From NCBI GenBank assembly GCA_036877525.1, contig JAZGTH010000015.1, forward strand, positions 3,669,001-3,733,000: 64,000 nucleotides of DNA, given 5' to 3'. Below are positions 37,851 through 50,700 of the stretch, piece by piece. A program made the translations under genes and the position numbers. Every line of letters begins with the position of its first letter. The first letter of the stretch is position 1. The notes under the pieces are model-generated. The model did no database searches, was not told where the DNA came from, and worked only from the letters and a program-made list of their open reading frames with translations. The DNA comes from Chromobotia macracanthus. Its lineage: Eukaryota; Chordata; Actinopteri; Cypriniformes; Botiidae.

Positions 37851-39290
37851 CCTTCTCTTTATTGGCTTTTGCCTTCTTTCCTACGAGGAGCCAATGGCCC
37901 CGTTGAATTTCCTGTCGGGGTGGAGTTTGCTGGGGCATGGAAAACAGACGCACAGCCTGTTTGGATGCCCATGGTTTGGTTTCAAAAGAGAGAAAATGTC
38001 AGGTTGTCTTTTGCTTGTAACCTGTTTGCTTAGAGAGCTGGAAGGTATGCATGACATATTGTGTCATTGTGTATGCACTCACCCTCATGTTGTTGCAAAT
38101 TATTTATATACTAAAACATTTATTTGGTTTTTCAACATACAATGTCGGTTCATTGTGGCTCTATCACTCAAGATCATACCAGAAGATGAAGGTTGTGAAC
38201 ATGGACAGTACAATACAATTTTGTACACCTTTTTTTTAAAAAAAGTTTAAAGCAAGTTTTAAAGTTTTAAAAAGTTTTTTTTAACAACATGATGGATCAT
38301 AATGGATTTCTCCCCCTAAATAAAGACACGATCATTAAATGATGTAAATATGAGGATGCAGAAATGCCTCTGCAGATGCTGATTGTGCAAGAAATAAACA
38401 TAAGGGCTACAAAACTGCATTTTTTATTACCGTTAGATTAAAAACCAAACAAACAAAAAAACCTCAACACCTACCCGACACTAATGTTAAACCTACAGAT
38501 TATATACAACAGCAATCAGCAATAAAAACAACACTTTTTGGACCCCCACTTTTTTGGAAAAATTTGAGATAAGTTTACACTTTCCTGTAACCTCTGGTAA
38601 TCTCTCGTGACTTCACTTGCTATAAAACTGCTGTTATTATGCTGGCAGTTCCTGTATTAAAAAATATTTCTGTGTTTTCATCCTGTTTTAGATCTTTTGA
38701 GTTCAGAAATTAATCATTCAACAACACGTTGAGGTTCGCTGACGTATAGAGTAAATGCAACACATCACAGAACAATATAAACAGTAATATGAATCACTCA
38801 ATTCAAAGGATAGTGTTCATTCAAACAGCCAGTCTCCAAGTAAAATCAATTATTGAGACAAAACTTTGTGCCCATGCATTCAAACTCCTCACGCTGTAAA
38901 ATCTGCATTCATTTTCCCCCATCTTTATTGGCAGTACTCAGACTGATTTCATCACCTCAACTCCTGGTACTGATCACGTCTGGATCACATTTTATAAATG
39001 CATGTCAAAAATTCAGACATTCTTCCTCAAGTAGGTCGAATGTCTCGGCAAACTGACTGTGGGTGGGCGAGTTAATTATGGGTTATATAATCCTAGCAAC
39101 CTAACTGCTTTAGTTCCCATGATAATAAAGCACCCGTCATTAACACTACTGAGGTGTGTTCAGTTCAGAAATGTCAGTAGAACACGTTCATGTTTAACTT
39201 GCTAAGGTGGGAATTTTGTTATTATTTCCTAGTTGGTTGTTATATTATTTACTAGCTGGTTGTTAGTAAAGTGGGGAGATTTAAATGCTT
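37851..39290. other. Spacer between glcci1 5' end and mios relic
   Basis: AT-rich non-coding sequence. The open frames here (up to 173 codons at 37729-38250, plus strand) show no recognisable domain and overlap the promoter-like region. Human UMAD1 and RPA3 map to this interval; no exon of either was recognised. Confidence 0.45.
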
Positions 39291-40661
39291 TTATACACTA
39301 TCAGAGGGCACCGGGGTGCCTGTGGTGTCCAGCTGCATGGATTCACAGCTGCAGGCAGAGACCGGACACTCGCTGTGGTCTCTGAAAGAAAAGACAAATA
39401 CACTCATATATGTATACTTAAATCTGACTTTTGCATCACGCAGCACAAAGTTTTCAGAGTTTCTTAGACCTTTAAAAGAACCATTGTAGCCTTCATGATT
39501 TATTTAACTCTGTTTGTCTAAGGTTGTTAAAGACAGGGTGTACAATTTCAGAGAGGCTAGCAATAGCAAGCTAGCTTTGAAAGCATGAGATCTCACCTTC
39601 CCTTTGGAGTGCTCTTCACAGCCACGTCTCCTCCAAAATAAATCAAACACAACCTGACTGAAAAACAGCACAAAACAAATCTAAAAAAATTCGGACCGAA
39701 TGCAATGATAATATGGTATAATATGGTCCTGCACCTTTCACAAAAGATTTATATAAAAATGAAAATGTATTTAGATCCTGTAGTGATTGCTAACAGGATG
39801 TGAAGAGACTTTCAACATAAACAAAAAATGTTCCTGAGAAAAACACATACACTGCCTTTAAAATATTAAAATTCTGTCATCATTCTCTCATTATTTAGTG
39901 TTAAAACCATCAGCATGTAAGTTTGGAACAACAAACTGAGTTTGAGTAAATAGTGACAGTCAATTTTTAATGAACTGTCACTTTAAATTGCGTGTGGGAA
40001 TAAATGTTGCTGATTACCTAAACCAGCGAACTGCATGACCCCAATGACAGCAGTTGTGGCACCTGGTGAACCAGTTTTTGAACTGTGCCAGTTTTCTGTC
40101 TCACGTGAGACCAGCTTTCTCATCTGCTTTTGCTGATGAGATGAAGGTCACAGTGAACTCACATGCTGACATGATGAGATCTTATCAAGAAGAACTTCAA
40201 ATGATCAGTCATGCTTACCTCATGAACTATTATATGGTTTAAGACTAATGGATGCATTCAATTAACATTTCAAGTAATTCATTCTGTTACAGAACAGAAT
40301 TGTTTGAAAGTGATCAGAGCTGCAGCATGTGTATCTCTCTCTCTCTTCCACACACACACACACACACACACACACAATTCTTTCCAAACACCAAAAAGAA
40401 ATTAAAACAATGCCTGAAATCATTTCACATTGACTTTGAGAAATCTGATATGATACCTGGTCAGCTGGACCCAGCTGGATAGGGGTGCCCATGTTCATTA
40501 AACAGAGAGCACAGCAGGGAAGTGGTTTGCAACTTCCTGGGCAACTGGTGACCTTTGATACTGGGTGATCCACTGACGCTGTACTGGCTGAACCCAGAAC
40601 CCTGGTGTGGCATCGCTGAGCAGGTGTATGACTTTCCACAGAAGTTACAGCTCACAAACAC
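39291..40661 (-). pseudogene. mios: Decayed 3' part of mios (GATOR2 subunit), three relic exons
   Basis: Minus-strand relics in correct order are 40661-40457, 40132-40018 and 39381-39291. The first reads VFVSCNFCGKSYTCSAMPHQ and GSGFSQYSVSGSP, then shifts frame near 40558-40562 (about a two-base loss versus the family) to SKVTSCPG and CALCLMNMGTP. The second reads KADEKAGLT, an in-frame TGA at 40101-40103, then DRKLAQFKNWFTRCHNC and a shortened His/Cys segment. The third reads RDHSECPVSACSCESMQLDT and ends at TAA. These match the C-terminal zinc-binding region of MIOS, a GATOR2 component in amino-acid sensing to mTORC1. Splice sites are largely retained. The upstream WD40 exons were not found. 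It sits where mios is expected between glcci1 and col28a1, so it is a fossil of the original gene and not a retrocopy. Another mios copy presumably provides function. Confidence 0.85.
39528..39861 (-). repeat. MITE-like element, family A, copy 4
   Basis: It begins TTAAAGACAGGGTGTACAAT and ends ACACTGCCTTTAAAA. The interior GCTAGCAATAGCAAGCTAGC and CTTTCAACATAAACAAAAAA are reverse complements of family A. It lies inside a former mios intron. Confidence 0.7.
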
Positions 40662-40696
40662 CTGCAGATGTTTTTCGTTATTGGTCAATACTGATA

Positions 40697-41238
40697 AAGA
40701 GACAGTTCACCCAAAAATGAAAATCTTCCGTTCGTTGGTAATCAAACAACAGTGACACCCTTTGACTTCCACAAAACCACTGAAACATTTCTCGAAAGAT
40801 CTCCTTTTGTGTTCCACAGAAGATAGAAAGTCATACAGGTTTGGAATGTTCACAGAAATTAACATTTGATTTCTTTTTTGTATGTAGCAACCTGGTCCGG
40901 TCACAACAACACAACACTCTTGTAGCCAATCCACAATAACGTATTTGTTATTTTGAGGATGGAGCAATTAAGGGAAGGCTGTTTGTTTGGGTGCCGATTT
41001 AAAAAAATCAGCAGTGGTTTTTAGAAAACGCTTACTGCATCTTTAATGCACGTTCTATAATAACATACTACACTTTGTTTTGTGTCCATACAGTGGAAGT
41101 CAATGGGTGCCACCGTTGTTTGGTTACCAACATACTTCACAATATCTTATTTTGTGTTTTCTTCAGAAGGAAAAATTCATACAGGTTTGGAATGACATTG
41201 GGGTAAGTAAATTATTTTTGTGTGAACTATCCCTTTAA
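40697..41238. repeat. Inverted-repeat element with AGTTCACCCAAAAATGAAAA end
   Basis: The left end ACAGTTCACCCAAAAATGAA and the right end TTTTTGTGTGAACTATCCCT are complementary. CATACAGGTTTGGAAT appears near both halves (about 40834 and 41181) in a foldback arrangement. Such elements are very common in cyprinid genomes. A related partial copy is at about 42660-42900. Confidence 0.7.
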
Positions 41239-41550
41239 ATACAAACCACAATAGGCGGTTATGAATGAGACTAACAGTCCCTTATGCTGTATTTGTCAAA
41301 CAGCTATTGTGTAATGAAGGTGTTATGCTTCTGTCAACCAGCTTATTGTCAGCTATATAATACTGGTTTCTGATTGTACACACAGATGGTTAATGGTGTT
41401 TGCCGTTTCTCACCAGCTAAAGTCCCTCTAATGACTCTGAACTCAGTGACTTTAAACCCACTGCATAAACAAGAGAAAGGACACGACTTCCTGTATATCC
41501 CCAAATGAGACCTTTATCTCTACAGTGCATAAACATGCATATACAAGATA

Positions 41551-41729
41551 TTAAAGGCAGTGTAGGCAATTTTTCCAGAAACATTGTTTGTTTTGTTGGT
41601 TGAAAGTCTCTTCACATCCTGGTAGAAATCACTACGTAAAGTACTATTAAAAATATTGATAGATTAGATAAGATAACATTAGATTAGGATAGATAGATAA
41701 ATTAGATTAGGATAGATATAGATATAGAT

Positions 41730-41772
<43 letters not shown>

Positions 41773-41805
41773 GATCAGACAGACAGACAGACAGACAGAG
41801 ACAAA

Positions 41806-41844
<39 letters not shown>

Positions 41845-41862
41845 TGCCCAACCTACTTTTAA
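41551..41862 (+). repeat. Family A MITE invaded by GATA/GACA/GAAA microsatellites
   Basis: The left end is TTAAAGGCAGTGTAGGCAAT and the right end is GTGCCCAACCTACTTTTAAA. Between them the usual body stops after about 90 bases. A compound tetranucleotide array at about 41659-41843, (GATA)n then (GACA)n then (GAAA)n, replaces the rest. The microsatellite appears to have expanded inside the element. Confidence 0.75.
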
Positions 41863-42102
41863 ATGAAAAAGCCTTTCAGGATGTAATGTTAGATACAAAC
41901 CACTTGGGTGATTAACATTAAGAAAACATTAAGATAACATTAATGATGCGATTAGGTAAACTAACAAGTATTACAATGTTGTTAATTTCTTGACAGGGAG
42001 TTAAACTAACAATATAAACTTCTTTCACCAGTTAAAACAGCCAATGAAAGACCCCGGGCTCTGTACTGAAGACGATAAAATACGCTTCAAGAGATAAATA
42101 AA

Positions 42103-42296
42103 TTACAGATAAATAAATGAATAAATTACAGGTAAATTAATAAATTACAGGTATGTAAATTAATAAATTACAGGTAAATTAATAAATTACAGGTATGTAA
42201 ATTAATAAATTACAGGTAAATTAATAAATTACAGGTATGTAAATTAATAAATTACAGGTATGTAAATTAAAAAATTACAGGTATGTAATTTACAAA
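42103..42296 (+). repeat. Minisatellite of AAATTACAGGTA(TGTA)AATTAAT units
   Basis: About nine tandem units alternate between a 19-base form and a 23-base form that carries an extra TGTA. There is no spacer pattern and no CRISPR-type organisation. Confidence 0.9.
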
Positions 42297-43259
42297 TATA
42301 AATGACGAAAAAGTGTTTGATATACTCACATGTGACGTAAGCGCGTGAAGCCAGATACAGTAATGGATGTAAACAGAGCGTGAAGTAAACTTCAAAATAA
42401 AAGTCCTCACTAGCGCTCAAAGTTTTAATCAAAGATCAAAGCTTGACCTTGAAACCAAGTAACTAAACTAAATATTATTATTACTAAATATCAATATCTA
42501 TTATCCGTACAATAATCCTTATCTATTATTAAATACTATTAAACAAATATGTAGTTGCAGATAAAGAGGTCGAAGCATATTTAAAGTTGAACACTCTACT
42601 GCCCTCTACAGCTTCATAAAAGTATATGAATGGAAAGTGGATTAAAATTAAAAATTAAAATTTAAAAGGATAGCTTAGAAGTTAAAAGTCTGCCTTCACT
42701 TACTCACTCCATGCCTTTCAAACCCATAAAACACTTTTAATCCAAATACATTTGATGATGCTTCTGTTCTTGTATAATTATTATTTTTATCCTTTTGTAT
42801 TCCACAAAACTATTGCATACAGGCTTGAAATGACATGTGTAGTGTGGGTGAGCGGGGCTGAGTAACAGAATTTGTATATTTTATGTGAACTATTTCTTTG
42901 TGTTTTTAATAACTTGGAAAAAATATTTAAGAGGGCTGAGTCAAATCTCCGGAGCACTTGTGCATGTTTTCCAGATTTTACGGGGGCGCCCATTGAACAC
43001 AGACTCTTTGGAACATTTTTAATATTCTCCAAAAAGTCTCTTTGGATTCATATCCAAAACAGTTCCAAACAAGAGAAAACCATCCAGGGTTCATGTTGCT
43101 CAACTTCTGCTTGTGTTTAAAAAACTCATTTTTAAAACTATAAATAATAATTACAATGGTTGTATTAAATTCTACATAAACATTATTATATAAGCATGGG
43201 TCAACAAACATAAATATATGAATAGTTTAAAAATATCATTGGTAGAAGTTTATAACAGT

Positions 43260-43429
43260 TATCTTGTGCTGTAGTCTGTGTGTATGTTCAGTCAGGCATC
43301 AGATTGTTGGATCTGTGCTGCTGGACTGATGTTCAGTTCACGGCTGAAGCCAAACAGACACACAAAGTGTGTTGAGTTTTCACAGAGGGGAGACATGAGC
43401 GTGTGGAAGTTCTTTATGTAACAGGCAAG
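43260..43429 (+). promoter_or_regulatory. Probable non-coding first exon and promoter region of col28a1
   Basis: The segment ends GGCAAG before a GTAAGT donor at 43430. The next acceptor (CTTTAAG) opens exon 44023, 18 bases before the col28a1 ATG. The upstream limit and the transcription start cannot be fixed from sequence. Confidence 0.4.
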
Positions 43430-44040
43430 GTAAGTACTTCATCTTTCTTCATGTTATTCTTAATATTATTCTCTCTCTTTTTGGATAGTTTAAGCACTAT
43501 CACTATAGCTTAAGTTTTTCCTTCGGTTAGTTAAAAGATATGCTCAGAACATTAAACAACATCTGAGCACAAAACAGTCTAGCATGGATGAGTAAAAAGA
43601 GAAAACAAAATGAATTATGAATAATTAATATAAAAATATGATTGAACAAATTTGATCCTGCATGGAAGTCTTTCCATTAGTAATTTATTTTAATCTTTCA
43701 AATTTTACACTTGATTATTCTTCTAAGATCTTTAAAGAACCTGCATGTCATTGTGCATGTTCTGCTACACACCACCTAATTTATTACCCCATTAGTAAGC
43801 CATTAGATTTGTTTAGAAATCTCTGTGATCCATGCCACGTTTGTTTTCAAGCATCTAGCAAGTTGTGTCATTGCAATTAAAAAGATCTATTTATGTATTA
43901 CCCATGAACTGTTTCCATAAACAATCAAATCCTATCAAATCAACAAATGTGTTTTTAAAGAGTATACACTGTAAAAAGTATTGATATACAGAAGATCTAA
44001 AAGGTTTTTCTTTGTCTTTAAGACTCATCTAAATGAAATC

Positions 44041-44495
44041 ATGGCCAAAGTGATTTTTCTGTGCATGTTACTTTGGCTGCTTTTACCTGCGGCTCGATTC
44101 CAGAGCCGAAGAATCCCTGGAAAAACACTAAACAATCTCACCTACAAACAGGAAAAGGGTAAAGACATTTCTTACACTGTTTTATTTAATGTGAAACTAG
44201 TATTTATTGTCTTGGATTACTCTTAGCGATAGGAAAAGGAATTATCACATACAATTCTATTTTTTTCTAGATAGTGGCATTCTTCTGAATTTTTTTGATT
44301 TTAAATACTTTCATGGGCTCTGTACTATGTCTACTATTGTCACATTAGTGTGTATATTTTTTTATTAGATATTTTCTTATACAAAGTTACTTTTTAACAG
44401 GGAACGTTTTCAGAACATTGGCTAACGTTCTATAAAAGTTATTTTAAAGTTCTTGATAAACGTTCTTGTAGTAACGCTAGTAGAAATGTTTTAAC

Positions 44496-44555
<60 letters not shown>

Positions 44556-44686
44556 ATTATAATATTTACATAAACATATAATTTTATATTTTAATTATTA
44601 GAATAATATTGCAAATTATTACAATATTATATCTAATAATAAATTATTATATTATATTGTATAATAATTAATAATTTTAATTATTC

Positions 44687-44728
<42 letters not shown>

Positions 44729-47700
44729 GCGTTATTCTGAAGTTGTTAGTGAAATGTTTTAAAAACGGCTGTGATGGTAACAAAGCAATGACGGTAATGC
44801 AACGTCTAAAAACTGGACATTTTTAACATTCCTAGAACAACATTTATAACTTTTTATGGAAACGTTAGGAAAACGTTCTCAGAACCTAAAATTGTTAGCT
44901 GGGTCTTTTGAGCTAAAAAAAATATAATGCTTGATGTTATAAGTACTATTTCTCTCTTATTTTAGAGTTGGTGTGTCCAGTAGAGATCGCTTATATTCTG
45001 GACAGCTCAGAGAGTGCAAAGCTCTTTCAGTTTGAACAACAGAAATCATTCGTTCGCTCCTTCAGTAAGCTGGTTGTCAAGCTGCAGATGTCCGAGTGGC
45101 ACCTTAAAATTCGTTTTGCACTCATCTACTACAGCAGCTCTGTGTACATTGACCAGCGCTTTAGTGACTGGCAGGACCTTGAAGCATTTCTGAGTCGACT
45201 GGATGATCTGATCTACATTGGCCAGGGAACGTATTCAACATATGCCATAACCAATGCCACTCAACTCTTCAACAGTGAGACCAGTGATCAGAGTGTGAGA
45301 GTAGCTCTGCTTATGACCGACGGCATCGATCATCCACGGAATCCTGACATCATGATGGCATCAAACGAGGCCAAGAGCCACAACATTAAGATCTTCACAA
45401 TAGGCTTGTCAGACCTGGCTAAGTCCACTGTGAACAGTGCCAAACTCCGGGCTATGGCAAGCAGCCCTGCTCAACAGTATTTCCATAGCCTCACTGACCG
45501 GCAGCTGCAAGACCGCCTCCTGCAACAGCTTGTGAGAGATTCTGTTGATCTGTGTGGGTTTAGTTAGAGTAGAAAATGCATGACAAATTGAAGTCTCTCT
45601 GACCAATATGTTCCCTTTAAACTTTGTGACTACCCAGCTAACAGGGAAAGTTCTCCGAACGTTGGCTAACATTCTCTCAAAGTTCTTTCAGTTATCAAAA
45701 ACATCCTTGCAGTAACATTAGAAGAATGTTTTCAATGTTATGTATCATATATAATAAAAACACTATTCTTAAGCAGTTAGTGAAACATTTTAAAGACATA
45801 CAGAATAAAAAAAATGTTCAAATAGTGTTCATAACCAAACAATAATGTTAATATAACGTCTAAAAACTTTGTGTTTTGAACGTTCCTAGAACTTTTAAAT
45901 AGCATTTTTTTTACATTTTTGTTACTTAATGGAAATGTTAGGGAAACGATCTTACAACCTAATATTGTTAGCTGGATATTTACAGCAAATTTGAACAGTC
46001 ACGGCTTTGTCAAACCAACATCAACGTTTGTATTGACAAACTTTCCTTTGCTAGTTTCTATTTGTGGGGGTTTAATGTCCAAATACAGTGACTAGAGCAC
46101 TTTCAGTTGTCCTGAGATGAGAGTCACTCATCACTGGGTGAATTGTATGTGCATGCATGGGGGATTGTCCATATAAACAAAAAGAATAAAATTCTCATAA
46201 AAAGAATCTGCAGCTCATGAAATGTCAGACAGTCTCTGTAATCAGGCAACAGGAGTCTCTTACAAATGCAGTTCCCAAAAGCTATGCACGAGATTCTGCT
46301 ATAGATTACTGTCGGTACTGACTTGTTTTGACTTCTTTTGATCCTGTCATAAAGTTACTTTTAGTATGTGCTGCATACATACCTCTGTTTTACCTATCTG
46401 TTTCTCTCAGGAAACAATTGCAAAGGCTGAAGTAAGTATTCAATTTTTTACAGTACATAAAAAATGCATTTCAATTGCATCTTTTTTGCATCTTTTTCTT
46501 GCATCAATTTATAAAAATATAAGTAAAAGACTCTAAAGCCACACAAACTATATCAGTGTCAAATGTCAGTGGAACATAGGCCATAGAAGAACCATTTTTG
46601 GTTCCCCAATGAAACATTTAGTCAAAGGTTCTTAAAAGAACCATTCTTATCATTTTATAGTCTAAAGAACTTCCACTACAAAGAACCTTTTGTGAAACAT
46701 TGTTAAAGATTCTTTATGGAACCATACAGGCAAACATGGTTCTTCTATGGCATTGTGAAGCAGCTTTATTGAGTGAAGCCGCTTGCTTTGATATTTAATT
46801 ATCTGCAGTTTCATTTTTAAATGGGATTTAGATGTCCAAATACTTTGGGGTCATTGTGTATGATGATAAAATGCACAGACATCTAGAATTACCTACACAC
46901 CAGGAATACAGCTGTGCTGATTGCAAACTCGCTGCTGTTTGTATTTGTCATTCCAGTGTCCAACACAGTGTGTGTGTGAGAGAGGTGAAACAGGTCCTCC
47001 TGGAAGTCCTGTGAGTATCGTGGAGATGACATTCAGGCCAGTTTTGCTCATTCGTGTCGATTCTTTACTCATTTACGATAATGTTTTGAGATAGATTCTG
47101 TATTTTGTTTAGGGTGAAAAGGGAGATCCAGGTGAGGCAGGCACTCCTGGAACAAAAGGCTCAAAGGTGAGAATTTTACAGAAGTAGACTTAATGAAACC
47201 AACAGACTTTAAAGGACAGAGGACTAAGTCTTTCATCTGATTAAAGGGGGAAACAGGGCCATCTGGTCGACCAGGAAATTATGGTATAGAGGTATGTCAC
47301 AGTGATATCAGTTTTGTTTCAGCCCATTCAATATGGTGTACATTCTGTTTGCCCAATAAGACAATGAATGGTCTCTCATTCACAGGGCAGACCTGGCTTC
47401 AAAGGTGATAAGGTGAGATGTAATAGTTTTATTTATGTTTTTTTTACATTTGTATTGGTAATTGTAATGACTCCAGACTGAGCTTACAGTAATTCTGCAT
47501 TGTGTCTATAAAGATCTAAATACTGTACATATAATATAATAAGCTGCACTAGACTCAACATGCAATCCCAGCTAACAATTTTAGGTTGTAAGAACGTGTC
47601 CCTAATGTTTCCATTAAGTTACAGAAACATTAAGAATGTTGTTTGAAAGTTCTAGGAATCTTCAAATCATCTATTTTTAAACGCTGTATTAATATTACTG

Positions 47701-50700
47701 CTTGTTTATAAAAACGTTATTTAAACATTTTTTAATTTTTTTAATGTAATTTTTTTGTTTTTTTAAAACATCCCACTAACAACTTAAGAATAACGTTTTT
47801 AAATGTATAAAATGTTCTACTAGTGTTACTGCAAGGATTTTTTTGACTACTTTGAGGGAACTTTTACAAAACGTTAGCTAACATTTTGATGTTGCACCAG
47901 TTTACAATTTTTCAAGGATTTAGGCCAGACTTGGCAAATACTGGCAAACACCACATCCTAACCAGATACAATGCAGTAAATTAAGCAATGATTAAAGCTC
48001 TTTAGACAGAGTCATGCATATGACATCACAACTGGTTATTTAAGCACAATTTCATTTTTCAACATTTCAAGTCAAATCTATGTTGTTATTCCACAATTCA
48101 ATCTAATGGTTCAGTCCTGTTATAGGGGGATCAAGGTACCTGTGGACCACCAGGTGAAAAGGGACATCAGGTATGTTTCCTCTACTGTCCTGCAAATATT
48201 TGTTCATATGTATGCCATATATGATTAATCAAAGTTTTATGTTGCATTTCACAGGGCATTGCAGGGCCTCAAGGGCCACGGGGCCCCAGAGGAGAGCAGG
48301 CACAGTATAAACATTTATCTCTTTACATGATATGTTCTATGCCAATTGCCAGATTCATAATATGGTGAGGTCCTGAGGTCTGAGGCCAAAATGAAATCAG
48401 TGTTCAAAGTTTATAGTAATGATTTATAATTTGACCTGTTGGGTCTGATTTTGTGGTAAATGCTATATTGTATGTTTGAAATGGAATAGTGGAGCATTTG
48501 TAGCTTGTTCTTACAGCAGTTGCTTATAATTTAAACACATTATTGTCATTCACAGTAAATGTCCTGCAATTTTATATTTCAAACAGAGATGGGGATAAAG
48601 AGACAAAAGTTATGGATTGCAGCTTTGAAATTTGCTAGAAATTGTTTTTGAAATTGTTATGGTGATAATATAATTTGTAATTAAATGTAAAATATAGAGG
48701 CGTATATCTGCTACATGAATACAGTTCTGATGAGTATTGTATGTTCATTTTGTGGTACCGCACTCGGTGTGTTTCCCCACCCTGCACTTGTGGAATGTGA
48801 TGTGCAGATAGCTCATAATCCAGGCCTAATCTACACATCTGAAACAGTGAATTCAGGCTTGCAGGATATTATTATTTCAGAGGGAGACTGTGTGCAGTAA
48901 GATTAGTGGTGAGATAGAACAGAAGACTACCCAGCTAACAATATTAGGTTTTAAGAACATTTTCCAAATGTTTCCATTAAGTAACAAAAATGTTAAAAAT
49001 GTAATGTAATGTTGTAAAGTACTGTAATGTTTCTAAAATGTGTCAACTTAAGAATAACATTTTTGATATATATGTAACATTAAAAACACATTCTACTAAC
49101 ATTACAGCGAGAACATTTTGAAAACATTTAGAGAACGTTCTGAGAATGTTCCCTGTTAGCTGGGTAGAGCAACAGTATCTGCTGCCTAAAGAATTTTGTC
49201 ATATAATGACTAAATATTCTGCATTTTAGTCCTCACGGCAGACAGGTATATGGGTTACAATTGGTAATAAAGTAAATAATGCAAATGACTGAAAGACATT
49301 TCAACATATTTCTTAATTGTTTAACAGGGTTTGAAAGGGCCTCCAGGGGACGAGGGACCCGAGGGCCAACAAGGACCCAAAGTAGGCTTACATATATGGA
49401 CACAGAAACGATCTCAGTATGTCTGGGTTGCAAAAGAACTGACATTTAAGGGATGTTTCCATGTATAAATGCACATCTGTTGCCTGCATATTTGGTCAGG
49501 ACATTTTAACAAAGAGTACCTTGAAGACAAATATATAATGGCACATTCAAGTGTAAGAAGCCATACACTAGTGGTGACAAGATGTGCCTTTATTCTCTGT
49601 AAAAAAATGTGCAATGGGCGTAAAAAATGTATTTAGTGATTTAAACCCACTGAACCCTTTTGCCACACCTCTTGTCTTATGCTAACGGTTTGGTGTGAAG
49701 CAAAACGCAACCCAGAAATCATCCATTTTTAGCGGCGATCTTTATATTTGAGCTTTAATGTACAAACCAGTATCTCAACAGCAACAGTGTGAACCCATGA
49801 GACAAAACTGAGATCTTTCTGAAGGTGTCCAGACGAAACACTTACCTTCAGGTTGGTTCTAGGGGGATCGAGGACGGGTTGGTGCTTCTGGACCTCCAGG
49901 GGACATTGGAATCGGATTCCCTGGTCCAAAGGTAAACATCTGAGGTGGTTGCAATGGTTGTTTTCTGAAAGATCTCTGAACATAACATTTCATTCTGGAC
50001 TTGGACTTAGATTTAGAAACTACACTAAAAGCAATGCTATACACAGTACACTGTCAATATTACAGTAAGAATATATGGCAGAATATATGAGGATACCATA
50101 ACTTTAGAAGGATTACCATAACTTTTAAAAGGATACCATAACTTTTAGAAATATACCATAACTTTTAGAAGGATTTGATACTGAAATATTGAAATCTCCT
50201 CTTTAAAGGAGACATGACTGTTTTAGAGAAGAGATTACTGGGGCCTTGTTTTAAGAATAAAAGATGCACAAGATTTAGATCTCAATTATATTTTCCAAAT
50301 AATCTAATTTCTGTCTTGGAGAAACAATTAAAGAGACATTAAAGAGGTCTCGTTTGTCATTTATCTTTCCTATGGAATAATTTTATTTCATACTAAAGAC
50401 ATATTCCTATAGAATATGTAAGGAAAAAACATTTGGGGCTAAACGGATTGTTCCAGAGGTTCTAGAAAGTTGTATCTGTCTTGTTGTAGGGAGACAAAGG
50501 AAATCCAGGAAGACCTGGTCCTCTTGGTCAGACTGTTGTGGGTCAGCCTGGGGTACCTGTAAGTAAGACGTTTCTCTTTTTGATGACCTTAGGCATTTAT
50601 GGCATACATTCACAGATAATCTAATAATGAGATAATGGTGCTGGGCATCACTCAAGGGTCCTACAGGCCCTCCAGGACCACAGGGGAGCACAGGAATTCC

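Noticed and set aside
37729..38250. 173-codon plus-strand open frame near the glcci1 CpG region
   Set aside because: No recognisable domain, no conserved neighbour expected there, and it overlaps promoter-like and AT-rich sequence. Frames of this length occur by chance in GC-rich islands.
40262..40639. 125-codon minus-strand open frame as an intact protein
   Set aside because: It joins one frame of the mios relic to a translated (CA)n microsatellite. Only the relic part is meaningful, and it is disrupted relative to the gene.
41707..41898. Minus-strand frame rich in Leu/Ser/Tyr repeats
   Set aside because: It is the translation of GATA, GACA and GAAA microsatellites.
42103..42296. Regularly spaced repeats resembling a CRISPR array
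   Set aside because: Units are contiguous variants of one minisatellite with no unique spacers, in vertebrate DNA.
45532..45567. Extension of the VWA1 exon to the TAG at 45565
   Set aside because: A phase-0 GTGAGA donor at 45532 joins cleanly to the following microexon and yields the full collagen chain, whereas the extension would end the protein.
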